Assembly: GCA_028287505.1 (NCBI GenBank)
Contig: JAQBPN010000028.1
Coordinates: forward strand, 53,685 to 117,684
Source of the DNA: Fibrobacterota bacterium
Lineage (GTDB): Bacteria; Fibrobacterota; Fibrobacteria; UBA11236
Length of the DNA stretch: 64,000 bases
Direction of reading: 5' to 3'
A model generated the notes under the pieces. That model was not told where the DNA came from and made no database searches. It saw nothing but the letters and a program-made list of their open reading frames with translations. The stretch's first letter is position 1; each line of letters starts with the position of its first letter. Position numbers and translations under genes: made by a program. This document shows, one piece after another, positions 60,444 to 64,000 of this stretch.

Positions 60444-61490
60444 TCATTTCTTGAAGTAGTTCTGGACGCGGTCGTACACGGTGGCCAGGGGTATCACGCC
60501 CACGAAGTTGGCGTGGAGTTTCATCTCGTCTTCCCGGGTGTCCAGATTGTAGAAGTGCCGGATGCCGGAGTCGATGCAGAGCCAGTTGCGGATGTAGTAG
60601 CGGATGCCGAGGTTGTTTTCCACGGCGGTGTTGGTCGCCACCACGCCTTTGGCGAGATTGTCGAGATCGGTGGGATTCAGCAGCTTGAACTCGTACATGA
60701 ACAGGGTCTTGGGACGGGACTGCCAGGAAATGCCCAGGCGGGGATTGAACTTGGTGATGCGCATATCCTTGTCGATATCGGGAACCCCTTCGATGGAGTT
60801 GATCTTGTCGCGGATGATCTGGGCGCCGGGATGGAGCGTGATGCGGTTGTCGCCGATCTGGAATCCCTTGGAGAAGACCACTTCATACATGTCTTCGTCC
60901 ATGTCGTACTTGAAGGTGTCTTCCGTCCGGAAGGTGGTGCGCAGGTTCTTGCTCGCGGAAATGGCGGCCGCGGGGAGGAATTTGGATTCCTTCAGCAGGG
61001 ACAATTTGAAATAGCCCATCAGGATCTTATCGGAGATGTTCTGCACGGTGTAGTACTCGTCCAATTGGTATCCGAGTTCCATGATGCCGCCCAAACCCAG
61101 GGAGAGGGAGGCCTTCAGCGCTTCGGTATTCATGTTGGCCATGGTGGAATGGATGTTGCCCTGGCCTCCGAAGCGCAATTCGTAGGACTGCAGGGAGTAG
61201 GCGGTGGGCAGGGTGAAGAGCCGCGGCAATAGATAGGGATGCGATGTTTCTATCACCGCCTCTTCTCCCGCGGGTTCCGAGGCCGCGGGCTCGGAGCCCG
61301 GGGCGGATTCGCCGAGATCCTTTTCAACCTTGGCGTAGGACTTGTTCTTCGCATCGAGGCGGGCGGGCGCGGCGGTATCGGCGGCGGGATCATCGGTCCT
61401 CCCATCCAGGGCGGACTGCGCATGGAGCGGTGATTGGGAGACCCCCGCGATAAGCAGGGCGATGGCGATGGAAGCGGACAGGTTTTTCAT
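60444..61490 (-). CDS. outer-membrane beta-barrel-like protein
   Basis: 348 residues. A signal peptide (SASIAIALLIAGVSQSPLHA), an Ala/Pro/Asp-rich N-terminal stretch and a ~270-residue beta-rich domain (ELRFGGQGNIHSTMANMN, ASLSLGLGGIMELGYQLDEY). It ends ...ATVYDRVQNYFKK, without a clear C-terminal Phe. Many regular amphipathic strands suggest an outer-membrane barrel. ATG 61490 has GGAG before it. First gene of the minus-strand operon ending at the LPP20-like gene, 31 bases before the CsgG-like gene. Confidence 0.62.
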   Translation of the reverse strand: MKNLSASIAIALLIAGVSQSPLHAQSALDGRTDDPAADTAAPARLDAKNKSYAKVEKDLGESAPGSEPAASEPAGEEAVIETSHPYLLPRLFTLPTAYSLQSYELRFGGQGNIHSTMANMNTEALKASLSLGLGGIMELGYQLDEYYTVQNISDKILMGYFKLSLLKESKFLPAAAISASKNLRTTFRTEDTFKYDMDEDMYEVVFSKGFQIGDNRITLHPGAQIIRDKINSIEGVPDIDKDMRITKFNPRLGISWQSRPKTLFMYEFKLLNPTDLDNLAKGVVATNTAVENNLGIRYYIRNWLCIDSGIRHFYNLDTREDEMKLHANFVGVIPLATVYDRVQNYFKK

Positions 61491-61675
61491 TCGAGGACTC
61501 CTTGGTCTTGGACCTTGGGATTTGATACGGGCATGGCAGTCCAAGCGCAAGCGACGTGCCAGCATGGTTTCCGCGAAATGGACCGGATATCGACGGCGGG
61601 TGTGAAAGGATTTGCGCAGGGTGCGCAGACGGGCCGCGGCGGTTGCGCAGGGACCGGAATATTTTCACGCGGGGG

Positions 61676-61709
61676 AACAAAACGAAGCCCGGGAGACGTC
61701 CGCGGGCTT
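61676..61709 (-). terminator. terminator of the downstream beta-barrel gene (minus strand)
   Basis: AAGCCCG (61685-61691) pairs perfectly with CGGGCTT (61703-61709). On the minus strand the stem is followed by CGTTTTGTT. It is 57 bases after the barrel gene's stop. Confidence 0.55.
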
Positions 61710-61765
61710 GGGGGAATTTACGTTACATGGATCACATTATGAATGGATCTATCATGAAGATCGCA

Positions 61766-62365
61766 TCATGAGGGGTCCTTGAATCGCAACGTCAGGCTGA
61801 ATGCGGTTTCCGAAGTCTTCCATTTGGATTCCATGCCGGGTACGGTCCCGGCGATCCAGAGATAGCTTATGCCCGGACTGAGACGGACCTGGCGGGTGAG
61901 ATTGAATTCGATGGCCGCGCCCGGCTCCAGCACGAAAAAGGTGTTTTTGCCCAGGGAATCCAGATCGGGACCGCCTCCGCCCACTTGCGCTCCGCCTCCC
62001 CCGATCAACATGTTGAAGACAAGGTGGGTGCGTTTTTCCGGGGACGGGATGGCTTCGAACAACACTCCGGCCACCGCCATGCTGAAACGCGCGGTATCGG
62101 GGGAATCCGCATGCAGTTCGTTCGCCAATAGATAGCCTTCGAATCCGATGGAAAGGACGGACCCGACTATCCAACCGATGCGGGCCCCGGGCCATACGGC
62201 GAGACTGTCGTTTATCATCGACGTTCTCAGCGTAGGCGCGAAATAGGAGGCGTTCTCGGGGTGATCCGTGGTCAGCCACGTATCCTCCCCGTTCAACCAT
62301 GTCTGATCCTTGGCCTGGGCGGTTCCCAGGCATAGCAAGGCAAGGAGGACGAGCAAGCGTCTCAT
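61766..62365 (-). CDS. small secreted beta-barrel-like protein
   Basis: 199 residues. A signal peptide (LLVLLALLCLGTAQA) is followed by about eight amphipathic strands (IGWIVGSVLSIGFEGYLL, TFFVLEPGAAIEFNLTRQ), ending in SETAFSLTLRFKDPS. The C-terminal aromatic-strand end fits a barrel, like OmpA/OmpX-size proteins. GGGAG upstream of ATG 62365. Transcribed alone, with a terminator after it. No named family recognised. Confidence 0.58.
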   Translation of the reverse strand: MRRLLVLLALLCLGTAQAKDQTWLNGEDTWLTTDHPENASYFAPTLRTSMINDSLAVWPGARIGWIVGSVLSIGFEGYLLANELHADSPDTARFSMAVAGVLFEAIPSPEKRTHLVFNMLIGGGGAQVGGGGPDLDSLGKNTFFVLEPGAAIEFNLTRQVRLSPGISYLWIAGTVPGMESKWKTSETAFSLTLRFKDPS

Positions 62366-62531
62366 GGTTCCGCTCCCGGTCAAGGGTGGTGAAGATGATA
62401 AATGGCGTCGGGTGGCTTGGATCAAAAATCCATTCCCGAATCATGCCCTACAAGAAGAAACAAACGTCGGAAATTCCGACCGTGGCGTGCCACGAAGGCA
62501 ATTCGCATTCCGGCTTTGCTATCTTCAAAAA

Positions 62532-62867
62532 ATGCACTTGGAAAAAATCGCATGGTTGAATGCGGCCGGGCAGTGGATGCGCGGCCACATTACGGAAATA
62601 GCCTTCAGCATCACCGCCATGATTCTCGTGGTGGGCGGTCCCTACATCAACGCGGGCATGAAAAACATCAGTCAAAAACTGCACTGGGTGATGCGATATG
62701 CTTTGTTCGTTCTGCTCTCCACGGCCGGCTACGGATTGATCACCAATTTCGGATTGCGGAACATGCGCGGCTTTCTCCTGCGGCTCGGGAACTGGCAGTT
62801 GCTGGCCGCGGTATTTGCCGCGCACCTGATCCTGGCCTGGTTGCTCAAAAGGGACAAGGCCATTTAG
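62532..62867 (+). CDS. DUF3392-family membrane protein
   Basis: 111 residues with three hydrophobic helices, resembling DUF3392 proteins. EKIAWLNAAGQWMRGHITEI precedes the first helix (AFSITAMILVVGGPYINAGM), and YALFVLLSTAGYGLITNFGL is the conserved second one. The terminal helix is LLAAVFAAHLILAWLL. There is no Shine-Dalgarno site: an extended -10 (TGCTATCTT) ends six bases before the ATG, so a leaderless message is likely. The upstream open frame extends far but has no resemblance to a protein. Function unknown. Confidence 0.8.
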   Translation: MHLEKIAWLNAAGQWMRGHITEIAFSITAMILVVGGPYINAGMKNISQKLHWVMRYALFVLLSTAGYGLITNFGLRNMRGFLLRLGNWQLLAAVFAAHLILAWLLKRDKAI

Positions 62868-62972
62868 CTTTGGTGAATGTTCTCAAAATGAAAACAAAAA
62901 ACAGAATCAGTTTGGGCGTTAAATTCATCAATCCCGTCAAGCGGGGTGGAGGATTTCCAGGTAGATTTTGCC

Positions 62973-64000
62973 ATGGTAAAAAGACACGCTCGAATCGCCG
63001 CCGGAATCACGTTCCTGGCCCTCTCCGCCTGGGCGGAATTCCCCGATAACATCAATCCCGCCGTAACCCTCAAAGTCATCCCGTTGGGGGCGACACAATT
63101 GGGCGTAATGGGGGTCAGTTTCTTCGCCGATGGACGGATGCTGCTTACCACCACCGATTTCATGGGGGGCGGCGAAATGCCCGCGCCCCAGGCCAACAGC
63201 GTGGCCTGGATCGTCAGCGGGGTCCAGGGTGACCTCACCAACGTGACCATGAAAAAAGTGGCGAACATGTTCAAGCAGCCGGTCGGCGCATTCGCCACGC
63301 CCGACAACAAGGCTTATATCTCGGATCGGGACGGCTTCTACGAGTTGCAGAACGTGGACAACCCCACCGACCTGGCCGGGAACCGCAAGAAGGTCATCGA
63401 CTATCCCCTGCAAGGGGCCCCGAACACCAACTTCACCCATGGATCCACCTGGCACCAATTCTGTTTCACGCCCTTCCTGTATAAAGGGAGAATCTACGCC
63501 ACGTATTCGGGCAGCATCCAGCCGGGCGGACCCTCCGCCACGCCCGCCACCTCGCCCTTGAGCGGCTCTTTCGTCTCTTTCGACCCGACGATATACGGCC
63601 AGGCGTACACGGCCATGGATAAGGTCGCCGGCGGATTGCGATCGCCCAACGGCGCCAACATGGATACGGACGGGAACATGTACTATGCGGACAACCAGGG
63701 GGCCTATGTGCCCAGCTCCACTTTCATCCACGTGGTCAAAGGCTTCTTCTACGGCCACAAGCAGACGGACAATCCCGCCAACTGGGCCGAGAGCATGCCT
63801 TACGAGCCGCCCACTGCCTGGCTGCCCCATGGCCGGGTGCGCAAATCCCCTTCCCAGCCCCTGTACCTTGACCGCGGATTCTACCGCGGGGACTGGCTGC
63901 TGGGGGACGTCAACGATCCGGGCCTCCTGCGCATCGGCATAGACAGGGCTGACGGGAACAACGATCATCAGAACGGCGCGGTGTTCTTCTTCACGGGAGG
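62973..64000 (+). CDS. secreted PQQ-dehydrogenase-like propeller, 3' end outside the window
   Basis: At least 342 residues, still open at the window edge. A short signal peptide (AAGITFLALSAWA) is followed by propeller segments (GVSFFADGRMLLTTTDFM, GGLRSPNGANMDTDGNMYYA, YRGDWLLGDVNDPG). This resembles the L-sorbosone/glucose dehydrogenase-like family, also present as two other proteins in the window. The start is ATG 62973; GGAGG lies about 20 bases upstream, so the true site is unclear. Likely a secreted sugar-oxidising or sugar-binding protein. Partial, so tail unknown. Confidence 0.7.
   Translation, partial: MVKRHARIAAGITFLALSAWAEFPDNINPAVTLKVIPLGATQLGVMGVSFFADGRMLLTTTDFMGGGEMPAPQANSVAWIVSGVQGDLTNVTMKKVANMFKQPVGAFATPDNKAYISDRDGFYELQNVDNPTDLAGNRKKVIDYPLQGAPNTNFTHGSTWHQFCFTPFLYKGRIYATYSGSIQPGGPSATPATSPLSGSFVSFDPTIYGQAYTAMDKVAGGLRSPNGANMDTDGNMYYADNQGAYVPSSTFIHVVKGFFYGHKQTDNPANWAESMPYEPPTAWLPHGRVRKSPSQPLYLDRGFYRGDWLLGDVNDPGLLRIGIDRADGNNDHQNGAVFFFTG

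Noticed and set aside
1..64000. CRISPR arrays, tRNA or rRNA genes, insertion sequences
   Set aside because: I saw no regularly spaced short repeats, cloverleaf-like sequence, rRNA segment or transposase motif on either strand by eye; a tRNAscan-SE and ISfinder run would settle it.

Overview
The window is high-GC, densely packed bacterial DNA with about fifty protein genes. I found no rRNA, tRNA, CRISPR array or transposase. Many genes encode secreted or outer-membrane proteins. Several secreted proteins end in a short beta-rich tail (a 'G-x-Y-x-x-R/K-x' type ending) like T9SS/FlgD-like sorting tails. There is also a dockerin-like segment, CBM6-like and fascin-like modules, and a great deal of extracellular glycan machinery. 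This combination suggests a Gram-negative, polysaccharide-oriented bacterium of the Fibrobacterota/FCB type. That taxonomic guess is inference; no marker gene in the window settles it.

Region by region. (1) 1-13.7 kb is a surface-glycan island. It holds a GT4 glycosyltransferase, a deacetylase-like protein, a Wzx-like flippase, two GT-C-like membrane proteins, a FemAB/GNAT-like protein, three SAM methyltransferases, an SGNH-hydrolase lipoprotein and a large secreted beta-propeller/malectin protein. (2) 13.7-19.2 kb has a metzincin-like secreted protease, a small membrane protein, a siroheme nitrite/sulfite reductase with a conserved-looking partner, and two small secreted proteins. (3) 19.2-24.5 kb has a secreted PQQ-dehydrogenase-like propeller, a cohesin-like/FlgD-like protein and a dockerin-DUF3160 protein. 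(4) 24.5-35.2 kb (minus strand) is a probable five-gene operon. It runs from a giant lipoprotein (glycosidase-like, DUF2334 deacetylase, glycosidase-like) through a PgaC-like GT2 synthase, a putative outer-membrane protein and an FG-GAP protein to UDP-GlcNAc 2-epimerase. It looks like a synthase-dependent amino-sugar exopolysaccharide system, and I regard it as the best candidate for something undescribed. (5) 35.7-39.2 kb holds an RRM RNA-binding protein with a clear terminator, a THUMP rRNA methyltransferase, a TIGR01777 epimerase and a secreted protein. (6) 39.5-43.0 kb holds a DedA protein and a striking fusion of initiating sugar transferase, STAS-like segment and DUF3473-type deacetylase. 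(7) 43.1-47.2 kb holds a lipoprotein, a pseudo-receiver, MoeA, a coiled-coil protein and a DUF4436-like membrane protein. (8) 47.4-51.2 kb holds an MFS efflux pump and TetR repressor with matching operators, an ECF42-type sigma factor and a small unknown. (9) 51.3-64 kb holds a 1496-aa modular PQQ-dehydrogenase-like protein with duplicated CBM6 and fascin-like modules, an alpha/beta hydrolase, a four-gene LPP20/CsgG-like envelope operon, a beta-barrel-like protein, a DUF3392 protein, and a third PQQ-dehydrogenase-like propeller cut by the window end.

How the genes may work together: glycan building and export (island 1, the EPS operon, the phosphoglycosyltransferase fusion) are interleaved with secreted modular oxidoreductases and binding proteins. 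This suggests a cell that makes an elaborate surface matrix and anchors carbohydrate-active proteins to it. Several starts were moved from the longest open frame on the basis of Shine-Dalgarno spacing, overlaps or signal peptides, and each entry says so.
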